From: Saccharomyces paradoxus
Taxonomy: Eukaryota; Ascomycota; Saccharomycetes; Saccharomycetales; Saccharomycetaceae
Reading direction: 5' to 3'
Assembly: GCF_002079055.1 (NCBI RefSeq)
Contig: NC_047496.1
Coordinates: 496,001-560,000 of the forward strand
Length of the DNA: 64,000 bases
Shown here: one piece after another, positions 10,413-20,415 of the stretch
How the letters are laid out: each line of letters begins with the position of its first letter
Position numbering within the stretch: position 1 is the stretch's first letter
Notes under the pieces: generated by a model
Told to the model about the DNA's origin: nothing
Database searches by the model: none
The model's input: only the letters and a program-made list of their open reading frames with translations
Made by a program: the position numbers and the translations under genes

Positions 10413-10835
10413 TTAACCAAAAAGGGAATCATCTTCGTTAAAATCTTTTTTAAAAAACCACTTAAAGATAACAATACTAGAATATATGATAAGACCACCG
10501 GTCATGCACATAATACAGCTCAGATGACCGATCAATTGGCAATGGTAGAAAACAACAGGGAGCGCCACACCGCTTGTCACCAGCATTCCTGTTAGGAAGT
10601 GAGCCAGGTCTTGGCCTGTGTTCGATGAATCGGACATGAAGTCAGATGTGCGGTATTGATTTCCTGTATTGAAAATTGTGTTTGGTATTGGGGCTAGTAA
10701 AAAGATCAAAATATCAAATAGTGGGTAGTAGTTATGGAATAATGCACAGCTTAGAATGACTAAAAGGAACCCCAATGCGAGGAACCCTGATAGAGAAATA
10801 ATTTTTGTCAATGGTGACACTTTAAAGTCCATCAT
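10413..10835 (-). CDS. VPS55: VPS55, late-endosome membrane protein
   Basis: This small membrane protein of 140 residues has the same length as S. cerevisiae Vps55 and belongs to the OB-RGRP/VPS55 family. Four hydrophobic segments are visible, at roughly residues 12-32, 36-55, 82-102 and 106-126, followed by a short charged tail (KKDFNEDDSLFG). Vps55 forms a complex with Vps68 and controls protein sorting from the late endosome to the vacuole. Two ATG codons open the frame (MMDFKV), and the first is used here as in S. cerevisiae. It is transcribed in the same direction as SSC1 but 430 bp downstream of it, as a separate unit. Confidence 0.96.
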   Translation of the reverse strand: MMDFKVSPLTKIISLSGFLALGFLLVILSCALFHNYYPLFDILIFLLAPIPNTIFNTGNQYRTSDFMSDSSNTGQDLAHFLTGMLVTSGVALPVVFYHCQLIGHLSCIMCMTGGLIIYSSIVIFKWFFKKDFNEDDSLFG

Positions 10836-11265
10836 GACCGTCTGGGATTTTGTATCTTAGTATTCCTTACTTTTAGAATTGGTAGATACGATAGATATTA
10901 AACGTGTGCGTGCGATATATGATAGATTCCCCTTTTCTAGTTTTTTCTCTACTCTTTTTTTCCTCGGTTTTCCGTAGTGGTGGAGTGAAAACCACCTAAG
11001 AGGCACAACATAACTTTAATGATTTGAGAAGTATAGTTGAGTATGGAACAGGATCAAACTAATTACAAGAGATACATGGTTTTCCCGCTTAATACGAGAA
11101 AACAGTACTTATATAAATGATATATGTTTGTGGCGTGTATATTATGTATATAAATGTTCTTAACAAATAAAGGAACAGAAATACTGGTTAGTTATTATTA
11201 TGTTTTTTGTTGTCATTCTTCTGGTTTAACATTGTAGTAGTAATTTATTAACAGGAGTTTGCTTT
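10836..11265. other. intergenic region between SSC1 and VPS55
   Basis: These 430 bp hold the SSC1 3' flank and the VPS55 promoter. The right half is AT-rich, with several TATATA runs (for example around 11114-11152) that suit an SSC1 polyadenylation region. I see no gene, repeat or RNA here. Confidence 0.6.
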
Positions 11266-13221
11266 TTACTGCTTAGTTTCACCAGATTCGGCATTGTTGC
11301 TGTTGTTGTTGTTAGAGTCGTTCTTGTACAATTGCTCAAACAATTTCATCGAGGAAGTTTGCAATTCTTCGGTCTTAGCCTTCAATTCCTCAGCGTTAAC
11401 TTCTTCACCACCTTGTACTCTAGCAACTAATTCCTTCAAGGTAGTGATTTGATCCCTAACCTTTTGGGCTTCAGCCTTGTCAACCTTACCTTCGAATTCT
11501 TTCAAGGAGTTTTCAGTATCGTTAGCCAATTGGTCGGCCTTGTTGGCAGTTTCAATGGCTTGCTTTCTAGCTTCATCTTGAGACTTGAATTTTTCAGCAT
11601 CGTTAACCATTTGTTCGATTTCGTTTTCAGATAAACCAGAAGAGCCGGCAACAGTGATAGAAGAGTCCTTGTTTGTAGCTTTGTCTCTAGCAGAAACATT
11701 GATGATACCATCGGCGTCGATGTCGAAAGTGACTTCGATTTGTGGTACACCCTTTGGAGCAGGTGGGATACCAGCTAAAGTGAAGTTACCAATCAATTTG
11801 TTGTCTCTAACCAATTCTCTTTCACCTTGGAAAACTCTGATTTCAACAGAAGTTTGACCGGCGGCGGCGGTGGAGAAGATTTGAGATTTCTTTGTTGGAA
11901 TAGTAGTATTTCTTGGAATCAATCTTGTGAAAACACCACCCAAAGTTTCAATACCTAGAGACAATGGGGTAACATCCAATAGCAGGACATCGGTAACCTC
12001 ACCAGACAAAACAGCACCTTGCACAGCAGCACCAATGGCAACAGCTTCATCTGGGTTGACAGCCTTGGATGGGTCCTTACCGAACAGAGATTTGACGGTT
12101 TCGACAACCTTAGGCATTCTGGACATACCACCGACCAATAAGACCTCAGAGATGTCTGAAGTGGCCAAACCGGCGTCTTTCAAAGCCTTTTTGACTGGGT
12201 CGACAGTTCTCTTAACCAATGGAGCGGTCAAAGTCTCGAATTGAGCCCTGGAGAACTTCATGTTGATATGCTTTGGACCGGAGGCGTCAGCAGTGATAAA
12301 TGGCAGATTAATTTCAGTGGAAACGGTCGAGGATAACTCAATCTTAGCCTTTTCAGCAGCTTCTCTGATTCTTTGGATAGCCATACGATCGTTTTCCAAG
12401 TCGATACCAGTTTCGGTCTTGAAACGGGAGACAATTTCTCTCAGCAAATAGATGTCGAAATCTTCACCACCCAAATGGGTGTCACCGTTAGTGGACTTGA
12501 CTTCGAAGACACCGTTATCAATATCCAAGATGGAGATATCGAAAGTACCACCACCCAAATCGAAAACGGCAACGACTTTAGAGTCAGATTTTTCCAAACC
12601 ATAAGCCAAGGCAGCAGCAGTTGGTTCATTGACGACACGTAAAACGTTCAAACCAACAATTTGACCTGCGTCCTTGGTAGCTTGTCTTTGAGAGTCGTTG
12701 AAATAAGCAGGAACGGTGACAACAGCGTTCTTAACTGGCTTACCCAAGTAGGCCTCAGCAGTCTCCTTCATCTTGTTCAAGACGAACCCACCGATCTGGG
12801 CTGGAGAGTAAGTTTGACCTCTAGCTTCCACCCAAGCATCCCCGTTGGAGTGCTTGACAATCTTGTATGGAACTTGTTTGATATCTCTTTGCACCTCGGC
12901 GTCTTCAAAACGACGACCGATCAAACGCTTGGTAGCAAATAGGGTATTTTCTGGGTTCACAACGGCTTGACGCTTGGCTGGAATACCGACCAAACGCTCT
13001 CCCTCTTTAGTGAACGCCACTACAGAAGGGGTAGTTCTAGAACCTTCGGCGTTCTCAATAATTTTAGGAACCTTACCTTCCATAATAGCCACCGCAGAAT
13101 TTGTAGTACCTAAATCGATACCAATGACGGAACCTTGAACCTTGGTGGATTGCAAACGTGTGGCAATACGGAAAGAGCTGGACAAGCTAGACTTGTTTAG
13201 TATGTTTTTGGCAGCAAGCAT
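11266..13221 (-). CDS. SSC1: SSC1, mitochondrial Hsp70 (mortalin/DnaK type)
   Basis: This is a 651-residue Hsp70. A basic presequence without acidic residues (about residues 1-25, with [10 protein letters not shown]) targets it to the matrix. The nucleotide-binding domain shows [27 protein letters not shown] and [11 protein letters not shown], then the linker [17 protein letters not shown] and the substrate-binding domain. Ssc1 drives protein import with Tim44 and Mge1, folds matrix proteins and is part of Endo.SceI. The C-terminus has an Asn-rich stretch before AESGETKQ that is shorter than the S. cerevisiae one I recall (654 residues), so the change is most likely in that repeat. Codon use is strongly biased, as in highly expressed genes. 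It diverges from TAH11. Confidence 0.97.
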   Translation of the reverse strand: MLAAKNILNKSSLSSSFRIATRLQSTKVQGSVIGIDLGTTNSAVAIMEGKVPKIIENAEGSRTTPSVVAFTKEGERLVGIPAKRQAVVNPENTLFATKRLIGRRFEDAEVQRDIKQVPYKIVKHSNGDAWVEARGQTYSPAQIGGFVLNKMKETAEAYLGKPVKNAVVTVPAYFNDSQRQATKDAGQIVGLNVLRVVNEPTAAALAYGLEKSDSKVVAVFDLGGGTFDISILDIDNGVFEVKSTNGDTHLGGEDFDIYLLREIVSRFKTETGIDLENDRMAIQRIREAAEKAKIELSSTVSTEINLPFITADASGPKHINMKFSRAQFETLTAPLVKRTVDPVKKALKDAGLATSDISEVLLVGGMSRMPKVVETVKSLFGKDPSKAVNPDEAVAIGAAVQGAVLSGEVTDVLLLDVTPLSLGIETLGGVFTRLIPRNTTIPTKKSQIFSTAAAGQTSVEIRVFQGERELVRDNKLIGNFTLAGIPPAPKGVPQIEVTFDIDADGIINVSARDKATNKDSSITVAGSSGLSENEIEQMVNDAEKFKSQDEARKQAIETANKADQLANDTENSLKEFEGKVDKAEAQKVRDQITTLKELVARVQGGEEVNAEELKAKTEELQTSSMKLFEQLYKNDSNNNNSNNAESGETKQ

Positions 13222-13663
13222 CTTGGTGCGTATAATATGAAATTTGTGTAGTCTTAATTATATGAAATGGGTCGTAAATACAAAAGTTGTCACTCTGGCA
13301 AAGGTTGGTGAGCAGCAGGGGCGTCGATATGTACAGCAGGCAGAGGAGGACAACAACGTATGCAGTTTTCAAACGTGGAACAAAGAATTCAAGAAGATCC
13401 CAGACGTCGAGCCGGCGTTGGATCGTTCGTTTTTATACACCGCACCGTAAGCGGTCGCCGGAAAAAGAGGCAGGGGGCGGTAGAACCGGGCCGAAGACCA
13501 TGGAAAATCGTACCGTAATGAGTGATAAATAATTATTCAGCGCATCGAAGGCACTAGCTTTAGCACAGTGTATATTGCGATGATGCACAAGAGCTTATAA
13601 GACGGATGCTGGTTGAGGCGGTTATGTTATGACAGTGAAGCAAACTACGTGGTATCGTAATAT
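13222..13663. other. divergent promoter region SSC1/TAH11
   Basis: These 442 bp lie between the SSC1 and TAH11 start codons. The middle (about 13400-13500) is unusually GC-rich for this genome. I looked for a clean heat-shock element of three GAA/TTC units and did not find one I would defend, although SSC1 is known to be heat-inducible. No gene or repeat is visible. Confidence 0.5.
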
Positions 13664-15478
13664 ATGAGTGGTGCAGGGAAGTACAGGAAAAAGGAGCCGT
13701 TACGCGTGCCTGTGATAGATTTGAATAGAGTTTCAGACGAAGAGCAGCTGTTGCCAGTGGTGAGGGCAGTTTTACTGCAGCATGACACCTTTTTGTTGAA
13801 AAATTATGCTAACAAAGCTGTTCTTGATGCGCTGCTGGCGGGGCTTACGATGAAGGACCTGCCTGACACGAGCCAAGGCTTCGATGCGAACTTTACGGGC
13901 ACATTACCGCTAGAAGATGATGTTTGGCTGGAGCAGTACATATTCGACACTGATCCTCAATTGCACTTCGACCGGAAGTGCGAGAATGATTCACTGTGCT
14001 CTATATATAGCAGGCTGTTCAAACTGGGTTTGTTTTTCGCTCAGCTGTGCGTAAAAAGCGTGGTTTCCAGCACAGAATTGCAAGACTGTATCAGTAGTTC
14101 TCACTATGCGACCAAACTGACCCGATATTTTAATGACAATGGTAATACACATGATGCTGCGGAAGCGGGTGCTACCGTGCTGCCCACTGGCGACGATTTC
14201 GAGTACCTGTTTGAAAGGGACTACGTTACTTTCCTTCCGACAGGCATTTTGACCATCTTCCCCTGTGCCAAGGCTATCAGATACAAGCGATCGACTATGG
14301 CGGCCACAGACAATTCTTGGATAAGTATTGATGAGCCCGATTGTCTTCTGTTCCACACGGGGACCTTACTTGCCCGCTGGTCCCAAGGCATGCACACTAC
14401 CTCGCCACTACAGATAGATCCTCGTGCGAACATTGTTTCGTTGACCATCTGGCCTTCCCTAACTACGCCAATCGGTGGTGGAGGCGAGGGTACGATTGCC
14501 AATCAACTGTTAGAGGAACAAATCAAGGCCTTCCCAAAAGTAGCTCAGCATTACTACCCGCGAGAACTTAGTATTCTAAGATTGCAAGATTCAATGAAGT
14601 TTTGTAAGGAACTATTCACTGTTTGCGAAACAGTTTTGTCTTTAAATGCTCTCTCCAGATCCACGGGGGTTTCGCCGGAACTCCACGTTTTGTTACCTCA
14701 GATGTCCAGCATGATGAAAAGGAAAATAGTGCAGGATGATATTTTGAAGTTGCTGACTATTTGGTCTGACGCATATGTGGTGGAATTGAACTCTAGAGGG
14801 GAGCTGACCATGAATCTACCCAAAAAGGACAACTTAACAACGTTGACCAATAAGTCTAGGACTTTGGCCTTCGTGGAAAGGGCAGAGTCGTGGTACCAAC
14901 AGGTAGTAGCTTCCAAAAATGACATTATCATTGACGTACCCATTTTCAGAATTAATAAAAGAAGATCGAGCAATAATCTCAAAACCATTTCGAGCAGCAA
15001 AGTGCAAACGAAAAGTTCCGACACTAATGCACTGAGTAACTCGAGATATTTAGCGAATACGAAGGAAAATTTCATGTACAAAGAAAAGATGCCTGATTCG
15101 CAGGCAAACCTTATGGACAGACTGCGTGAAAGAGAGAGAAGATCAGCTGCATTGCTTTCTCAAAGGCAAAGGCGTTACCAGCAGTTTCTAGCAATGAAAA
15201 TGACTCAGGTATTTGATATTCTCTTTTCGCTGACGTGGGGCCAGCCCTATACGGAAACATATCTAAGCTCCTTAGTCGTGGACAGCTTACAAGATAGTAA
15301 CAACCCTATCGGTACAAAGGAGGCAAGTGAAATTTTGGCGGGGCTACAAGGCATTTTACCAATGGACATATCTGTTCATCAAGTGGATGGTGGGTTAAAA
15401 GTTTATAGGTGGAACAACTTGGACAAAATCAGATTTTCCAAGCTCTTGGAAATTCACAAATCAAAACAACAAGATTGA
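13664..15478 (+). CDS. TAH11: TAH11 (yeast Cdt1), replication licensing factor
   Basis: The protein has 604 residues, the same length as S. cerevisiae Tah11/Cdt1. It loads the Mcm2-7 helicase onto origins together with ORC and Cdc6, entering the nucleus as a Cdt1-Mcm2-7 heptamer. The first 290 or so residues form the fungal N-terminal fold related to inactive dioxygenases (for example FPCAKAIRYKRST and LLFHTGTLLARWSQG). The middle and C-terminal winged-helix domains follow, with a basic linker around residues 425-510. The start ATG gives MSGAGKYRKKEPLR. The 3' end is close to, and faces, tRNA-Ser on the other strand. Confidence 0.95.
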   Translation: MSGAGKYRKKEPLRVPVIDLNRVSDEEQLLPVVRAVLLQHDTFLLKNYANKAVLDALLAGLTMKDLPDTSQGFDANFTGTLPLEDDVWLEQYIFDTDPQLHFDRKCENDSLCSIYSRLFKLGLFFAQLCVKSVVSSTELQDCISSSHYATKLTRYFNDNGNTHDAAEAGATVLPTGDDFEYLFERDYVTFLPTGILTIFPCAKAIRYKRSTMAATDNSWISIDEPDCLLFHTGTLLARWSQGMHTTSPLQIDPRANIVSLTIWPSLTTPIGGGGEGTIANQLLEEQIKAFPKVAQHYYPRELSILRLQDSMKFCKELFTVCETVLSLNALSRSTGVSPELHVLLPQMSSMMKRKIVQDDILKLLTIWSDAYVVELNSRGELTMNLPKKDNLTTLTNKSRTLAFVERAESWYQQVVASKNDIIIDVPIFRINKRRSSNNLKTISSSKVQTKSSDTNALSNSRYLANTKENFMYKEKMPDSQANLMDRLRERERRSAALLSQRQRRYQQFLAMKMTQVFDILFSLTWGQPYTETYLSSLVVDSLQDSNNPIGTKEASEILAGLQGILPMDISVHQVDGGLKVYRWNNLDKIRFSKLLEIHKSKQQD

Positions 15479-15608
15479 AGACGTTATTTAGATATAAGGC
15501 ACAATAAGTATATGTACGGGTAAGAAAAGATTGATTTTGACACGTGCGATGGTAACATAGGTTGATGGTACTGCCTATGCAAATACGAAATATGAAAAAT
15601 AAAAATAA

Positions 15609-15690
15609 CGACAACTGCAGGACTCGAACCTGCGCGGGCAAAGCCCAAAAGATTTCTAATCTTTCGCCTTAACCACTCGGCCAAGTTGCC
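15609..15690 (-). tRNA. tRNA-Ser (AGA)
   Basis: The 82-nt minus-strand sequence starts GGCAACTTGGCCGAGTGG and has the long variable arm of class II tRNAs. The anticodon loop reads ATTAGAAAT with anticodon AGA, which is read as IGA after modification. The T-arm has GGTTCGAGTCC. There is no intron. A weak A/T run follows on the minus strand. Upstream of the 5' end lie a tau fragment and a delta. Confidence 0.97.
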
Positions 15691-15778
15691 TCTAATTCAT
15701 GCCTTATGTAAGGCAAGATGTAATATATGTGCTAACTTCATTATGTAAGAGGAATATCCCCTGACTAGAGTAGTATTT

Positions 15779-15867
15779 TGTTGGAAAGAGCGATAAGTAA
15801 TAGTAACATGAGCCTCTATGGTAACAATTTGAATGCTTTCATCCTATACCAATGTACACCTCGTATA
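15779..15867 (+). repeat. tau LTR fragment (Ty4 family)
   Basis: The sequence starts TGTTGGAAAGAGCGATAAG and continues with AACATGAGCCTCTATGGTAAC and CTCGTATACG. This is the 5' part of a tau LTR as I remember it, not a delta. It stops where a delta begins, and I could not recognise the rest of the tau after that delta. It lies 89 bp upstream of tRNA-Ser(AGA). Confidence 0.65.
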
Positions 15868-15872
15868 CGTTT

Positions 15873-16188
15873 TGTTGGAATGAAACTTTAACATCATCTA
15901 TTTAGTAGTATAATATCACCTGCGGTGTAACAAGATGGCATAAATATTGAGAAACAGTCATAGAATTTAATGGAAGCTGAGACGCAAGGATTGATAATGT
16001 AATAGGATAATGAATGACAACATATAAAATGGAAGAAAAAATAATAATATTATTGTGTAGAATTATCGACGCCTTTGTGGATTCTTATATCCTCGAGGAG
16101 AACTTCTAGTATATTCTGTATACCTACAATTATAGCCTTTACTAACAATGGAATCCCAACCATCATCTAATTATTCACCCCATTCTCA
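15873..16188 (+). repeat. solo delta LTR (Ty1/Ty2 family) inserted in tau
   Basis: This delta of about 316 bp runs from TGTTGGAATG to CATTCTCA. The flanking pentamers are CGTTT (15868-15872) and GGTTT (16189-16193), a near-perfect duplication with one difference. It has more differences from the Ty1 LTRs than the copies at 8.6 and 41.7 kb, so it is older than those. Confidence 0.88.
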
Positions 16189-16667
16189 GGTTTCTACTCG
16201 AACTCAAGAAGGACTGAGAACGATTTATGTGTAAGATCACATAGAAGTAATGCTTTATGATATCTGGAGTCCTATTATTTAACTTCCCCATAAAAAAAAC
16301 TCAAAAAGACGCTGTGTAAGTTTTTCTGGCGTATATACATACGTTCCTTCAACTATGTTAAAGAAAAAGGAACTGAAAGAAGGCAACGATAAAGTAATCA
16401 TTCTCAATACGTAATGAGGGGAAAAATATCCGTCAAAAAAAAAGTTCGACATGTCGTTATAAATGACTATTGTTTCAGACACTAATTAGTAAGAAAACAT
16501 ATAGATAACGATAACGAGGGAAACCTGGGTGGCTGAAACGGAAACAGGTGGTGATGGGATGAATAATTATGATTATGATTATTATAATATTATATAAAAT
16601 GTATAAATAAGACTTCTAGACCAAAGAAAACATGGCGTTCCTTGTAAGTTTTAGAAATCTAAAATAT
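16189..16667. other. gene-free stretch downstream of ANB1
   Basis: These 479 bp hold the ANB1 3' flank. An A/T-rich run around 16565-16605 (ATTATGATTATTATAATATT) probably belongs to the ANB1 polyadenylation region. I see no coding sequence or complete repeat; any remaining tau sequence is too worn to claim. Confidence 0.5.
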
Positions 16668-17141
16668 CTAATCAGATCTTGGAGCTTCCTTGAAGGAGAT
16701 GGCAGCCTCTTCACCCATGGCAGAGATGATAGTGACCATCAAATCCTTACCTTCATCGAAAGCAGCTTGCATGGTGTCACCTAATTCACCTTCTGGAGCC
16801 TTGACATCGTCCTTGGTTTCACCATCCATGGTCATCAAGGACAAGAAACCGTCATCAATATCCAACAATTGGTATTCGCTTCTCTTGACAAATGGAACTT
16901 CCAAGTTGTGAGTAGATGGAGACAAATCTTCCAACTTCTTACCAGTGAAGATATCAAGAGTAACCAAATGGACCTTGGCGTGACCATGCTTACCGGTCTT
17001 GGAAGTGGACATGTCGACAATCTTACATGGTCTACCCTTGATGACAACGAAACCGTTCTTTCTCAAAGCAGAACATTGCATTGGATAGGTGGCGGAGGCA
17101 CCAGCGTCAGCATTTTCAAAGGTGTGTTCTTCGTCAGACAT
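16668..17141 (-). CDS. ANB1: ANB1, hypoxic isoform of translation factor eIF5A
   Basis: This 157-residue protein is nearly identical to S. cerevisiae Anb1 (Tif51B). The hypusine loop reads [10 protein letters not shown], with the Lys to be modified at residue 51 (the K of GKHG), and an OB-fold C-terminal domain follows. eIF5A relieves ribosome stalling at proline stretches and aids termination. HYP2 is the aerobic paralogue. Strong codon bias points to high expression. The gene diverges from CYC1 as in S. cerevisiae, where ANB1 is repressed by oxygen and haem through Rox1. Four Rox1-like sites upstream support the same control here and also separate it from HYP2. Confidence 0.96.
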   Translation of the reverse strand: MSDEEHTFENADAGASATYPMQCSALRKNGFVVIKGRPCKIVDMSTSKTGKHGHAKVHLVTLDIFTGKKLEDLSPSTHNLEVPFVKRSEYQLLDIDDGFLSLMTMDGETKDDVKAPEGELGDTMQAAFDEGKDLMVTIISAMGEEAAISFKEAPRSD

Positions 17142-17324
17142 GTTTTTGTATATGAGTGAAATATGTGTATGTTTTCTCTTTTGCTAGGCAAGAAGTAGGA
17201 ATCAGATAAGGGAACTAAAGCATAGAATAAGATTAAAAGAAGAACAAGTTTAAAAGACAAGTTGAAATTGCAAGAAAAAAGTCAATTGAAGTACACTAAA
17301 CTGAGCTGAATATATCTGAGTTCC

Positions 17325-17456
17325 GAGAACAATGAGTTCACCAAGAAAACAATGGAATAGGAAACTTTGAACGAAGAAAGGAAAGCAGGAAAGGAAAAAA
17401 ATTTTTAGGCTCGAGAACAATAGGGCAAGGAAAACAGGCAACGAACGAACAATGGA
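17325..17456 (-). promoter_or_regulatory. ANB1 operators: four Rox1-type sites in two pairs
   Basis: On the + strand the Rox1 consensus reads GAGAACAATRRR. Matches are GAGAACAATGAG (17325-17336), GAAAACAATGGA (17345-17356), GAGAACAATAGG (17413-17424) and ACGAACAATGGA (17445-17456). They form two pairs about 60 bp apart, the arrangement known for operators B and A of S. cerevisiae ANB1. Rox1 with Tup1-Ssn6 represses the gene when haem is present. An A-rich tract (about 17461-17595) beyond the sites is likely nucleosome-poor. Confidence 0.85.
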
Positions 17457-17733
17457 AAAAACGAAAAAAAAAAAAACACAGAAAAGAATGCAGAACGATG
17501 TAAACTGAAAAAAAAGGTGAACAAGGGAAAAAAAAAAAAAGCAAAACAAAAAAATGTGAAAAAAAAAATGAAAATTTTTTTGAAAAAAAAAAAAAGGATC
17601 TTCATTTTCGTGAGATACGATATCGTCAAGTATGATACAGGGTAACAATTTTAGCGTATAAATTTTTCACCTGGATCGAAAACCTCCGGGAGAAGATCAA
17701 AAGTTTATTCACCGATCTTTCCGGCCAATTTGG

Positions 17734-17798
17734 CCGGGGTTTACGGACGGTGACAGAAGGCGAAAGCGCCAGCTCATTTGGCGAGCGTTGGTTGGTGG
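17734..17798 (+). promoter_or_regulatory. CYC1 upstream activation sites UAS1 and UAS2
   Basis: CCGGGGTTTACGGAC at 17734-17748 corresponds to the Hap1 site of UAS1, with CGG-type half-sites. TTGGTTGGTGG at 17788-17798 corresponds to UAS2, the Hap2/3/4/5 CCAAT-type site, in the sequence form I remember from S. cerevisiae CYC1. They lie about 260-325 bp upstream of the CYC1 start. Hap1 responds to haem, and Hap2/3/4/5 to respiratory growth. Confidence 0.8.
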
Positions 17799-17844
17799 AT
17801 CAAGCCCACGCGTGGGCAATCCTCGAGCAGATCCGCCAGGCGTG

Positions 17845-17956
17845 TATATATAGCGTGGATGGCCAGGCGACTTTGGTGCTGACACATATGGGCGTATATA
17901 TATACGTGCGACAGGACACGAGCATGTAGCATGCATGGGCTCTGTGCGTATATAAT
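17845..17956 (+). promoter_or_regulatory. CYC1 TATA boxes
   Basis: Three TATA sequences are visible: TATATATA at 17845-17852, TATATATATA at 17895-17904 and TATATAAT at 17949-17956. They lie 100-215 bp before the ATG, the spacing yeast uses. CYC1 is known to use more than one TATA element with several start sites. A pyrimidine-rich stretch follows at 17957-17996. Confidence 0.75.
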
Positions 17957-18027
17957 ATTCTTGTTTTCTTCTTTCTTAGCTATTTTTTTCTTGTTCATTA
18001 ACATCTCTCCAGCGTAAAGCATTATAA

Positions 18028-18387
<360 letters not shown>

Positions 18388-18509
18388 ACAGACCCTTTTT
18401 CCTTTATCCATACCATGTAATTAGTTGTGTCACGCTTACATTCACGCCCTCCCCCCACATCCGCTCTCATCGAAAAGGAAGGAGTTAGACAACTCGAAGT
18501 CTAGGTCCC

Positions 18510-18600
18510 TATTTATTTTTATAGTTATGTTAGTATTAAAAACGTTATTTATTTTTCAGGTTTTCCTTTTTTTTTTTCAAACGCATGTACGCATGGTATG
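18510..18600 (+). terminator. CYC1 3' end-processing region, between CYC1 and UTR1
   Basis: The sequence TTTATAGTTATGTTAGTATT, then AAAAACGTTATTTATTTTTC and a long T run, corresponds to the S. cerevisiae CYC1 terminator, including the part removed in the cyc1-512 deletion. It holds TATGTT/TAG-type efficiency signals and an AT-rich cleavage region. The UTR1 stop lies at its right edge, so the two convergent genes share it. Confidence 0.75.
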
Positions 18601-20190
18601 TTAAACTGAGAACCTTGCCTGAGAGGGTTTTGCGACGCTGGAAGGCTTTAATTTGCAAGCTTCGCAGTTTTCACTCTCATCGTCGCTTTCATCGTCACTC
18701 CCGTTGTTGTTTTCCTTACTGGCATCAGCTCTCAGTGACTGTTTATCTCTTATCACTTCCAAAGGTTCCGCTTGATTTTTGACTTTGTTTGCCTCATGTG
18801 CATACTTTTCTTGATTTTTTTGGGACAGAATATGCGTGAAGGACTTTTGTTGTTCCCTCACGTTCCAGTTCAGCTGTCGACTGATACTGTTAATAAACTC
18901 ATCAGGTGAGGCTTCCACAGTGGGGAAAGCATATGGGCTAGCGCATATTGTTATGAAATCACCTTTTTGCAGTTCGATTCTATCTTTACCATCAAATGCC
19001 GCCCATGCTGGAGCCCTTGACTTCATCGAAACTTTTACTTTTAGGTTTATGCTCTCTGGCAGGATTATAGGCCTAAAACTCAATGCATGTGGACAAATGG
19101 GCGTTAATGCAATTGCATTAACGGTTGGGCATACCAATGACCCCCCGGCACTCAAAGAATAGGCCGTAGATCCCGTTGGGGTAGCAGCAATCAGCCCATC
19201 AGCCTGCGCAACGGTCATTAATGAGCCGTCACCGTACAATTCTAACATAGACAGGAAAGGACTCGGACCACGATCAATAGTTACTTCGTTCAAAATGTGG
19301 TGTGTGCTTAGTTTTTCCACCACGCATATTTTCTTCCCCGTGCTTGGGTCTACTTCAGGGCGGTGTCTACGATAAATGGTGCATTCCAATCTTAACCGTA
19401 AATTTGTCTTGATTTTGTGATTCATAATCCGGGGTAAATCTTCCCTGAAGTGTTCAAATTTAAAGTTTGTTAAAAATCCTAGAGATCCTAACGAAAACGA
19501 CATAACGGGTGGCACGTGCCTTTGAAAAATGGAGCTTACAAAAAGCACAGTACCATCACCACCCAAAGTCACCACTAAATCGAAGAAAACGTCATGTTCC
19601 CTGATGAAATCCTTTGTCCAGTACTTGATCCTTGATTCTCTACATTTACTGTCTTCACATAGTTCACCAGCGGCAAATTTTTTGCTATTTTTCAGCTCAG
19701 AATCCACATAAACAGTCACACGGGGGAAATGTACCAATACCCATTCCACCAATTCTCTCGTTAAGAAATAAAGTGACACATCATTGAGTTTCGTAACAAT
19801 CATTAAATTTTCCACATCGAGCTCCACCTTGGTGTTGGAAATGTCTTTGCTCAACATTCTTACACCATACGCCGTGGAGGCATACTGGAAATGTGTATTG
19901 CTACTCTTGGAACTTCCTCTCGTGCCATTAATGCTTGTACCACCGCCACTACCCACATTGCCGTTCGCGAGGGGTGAATCCTTGTTCAACAGGGAGTTTC
20001 TGCGCGAGCAGCTTTCACTTGATATCTTCCTCAACATCTCTTTAGCATTATCGATATCCTGTGTCCTGTCAATTTGCTCATTGTTCATCATGGCTTTTTT
20101 CATCAAGTTACTATTGTTATGGTGATCGTTTCGACCATCCTCCTCAGCTACCCATTTATCAACGCCATTATTCATGTCATTCTCCTTCAT
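18601..20190 (-). CDS. UTR1: UTR1, ATP-NADH kinase
   Basis: The protein has 529 residues (530 in S. cerevisiae). The NAD kinase signature VTLGGDGTVLFVSS lies around residue 210 and a second conserved block, ADGLIAATPTGSTAYSLSAGG, near residue 330. The first 100 or so residues and the Asn/Asp/Glu-rich C-terminal tail are low-complexity. Utr1 phosphorylates NAD and NADH to make cytosolic NADP(H), and it supports ferri-reductase activity. Its 3' end meets the CYC1 terminator and it diverges from ISY1 with 225 bp between the starts. Confidence 0.96.
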   Translation of the reverse strand: MKENDMNNGVDKWVAEEDGRNDHHNNSNLMKKAMMNNEQIDRTQDIDNAKEMLRKISSESCSRRNSLLNKDSPLANGNVGSGGGTSINGTRGSSKSSNTHFQYASTAYGVRMLSKDISNTKVELDVENLMIVTKLNDVSLYFLTRELVEWVLVHFPRVTVYVDSELKNSKKFAAGELCEDSKCRESRIKYWTKDFIREHDVFFDLVVTLGGDGTVLFVSSIFQRHVPPVMSFSLGSLGFLTNFKFEHFREDLPRIMNHKIKTNLRLRLECTIYRRHRPEVDPSTGKKICVVEKLSTHHILNEVTIDRGPSPFLSMLELYGDGSLMTVAQADGLIAATPTGSTAYSLSAGGSLVCPTVNAIALTPICPHALSFRPIILPESINLKVKVSMKSRAPAWAAFDGKDRIELQKGDFITICASPYAFPTVEASPDEFINSISRQLNWNVREQQKSFTHILSQKNQEKYAHEANKVKNQAEPLEVIRDKQSLRADASKENNNGSDDESDDESENCEACKLKPSSVAKPSQARFSV

Positions 20191-20415
20191 CTCAAGAGCC
20201 TTTACTCTATTCTCTTGGCGGGTCTATTGTTCATATTTTTGGCTTACGATCACGATGTCAATAATCATTTTCCCTATTATACCTTTTTTTTTTCGTTATC
20301 TTTGCGTAGTGCGGTGAAATAGTTTCAGAAAACATAAAAGAGCAAATAAAAGTGTCACACTGAAATACTGAAAAGTAGCAAACCACATCAGTTATCAGGA
20401 GCGTGTGGATTCAAA

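Noticed and set aside
13222-13663. Heat-shock element for SSC1
   Set aside because: GAATTCAAGAAG near 13386 looked tempting, but the units are not spaced as three proper nGAAn blocks.
17250-17648. Minus-strand frames of up to 132 codons upstream of ANB1
   Set aside because: They are almost pure Phe/Ser/Leu from the A-rich promoter tract and overlap the Rox1 sites.
20329-20339. Exact ARS consensus match upstream of ISY1
   Set aside because: It lies in a 225-bp divergent promoter and such 11-bp matches occur often by chance in AT-rich DNA.
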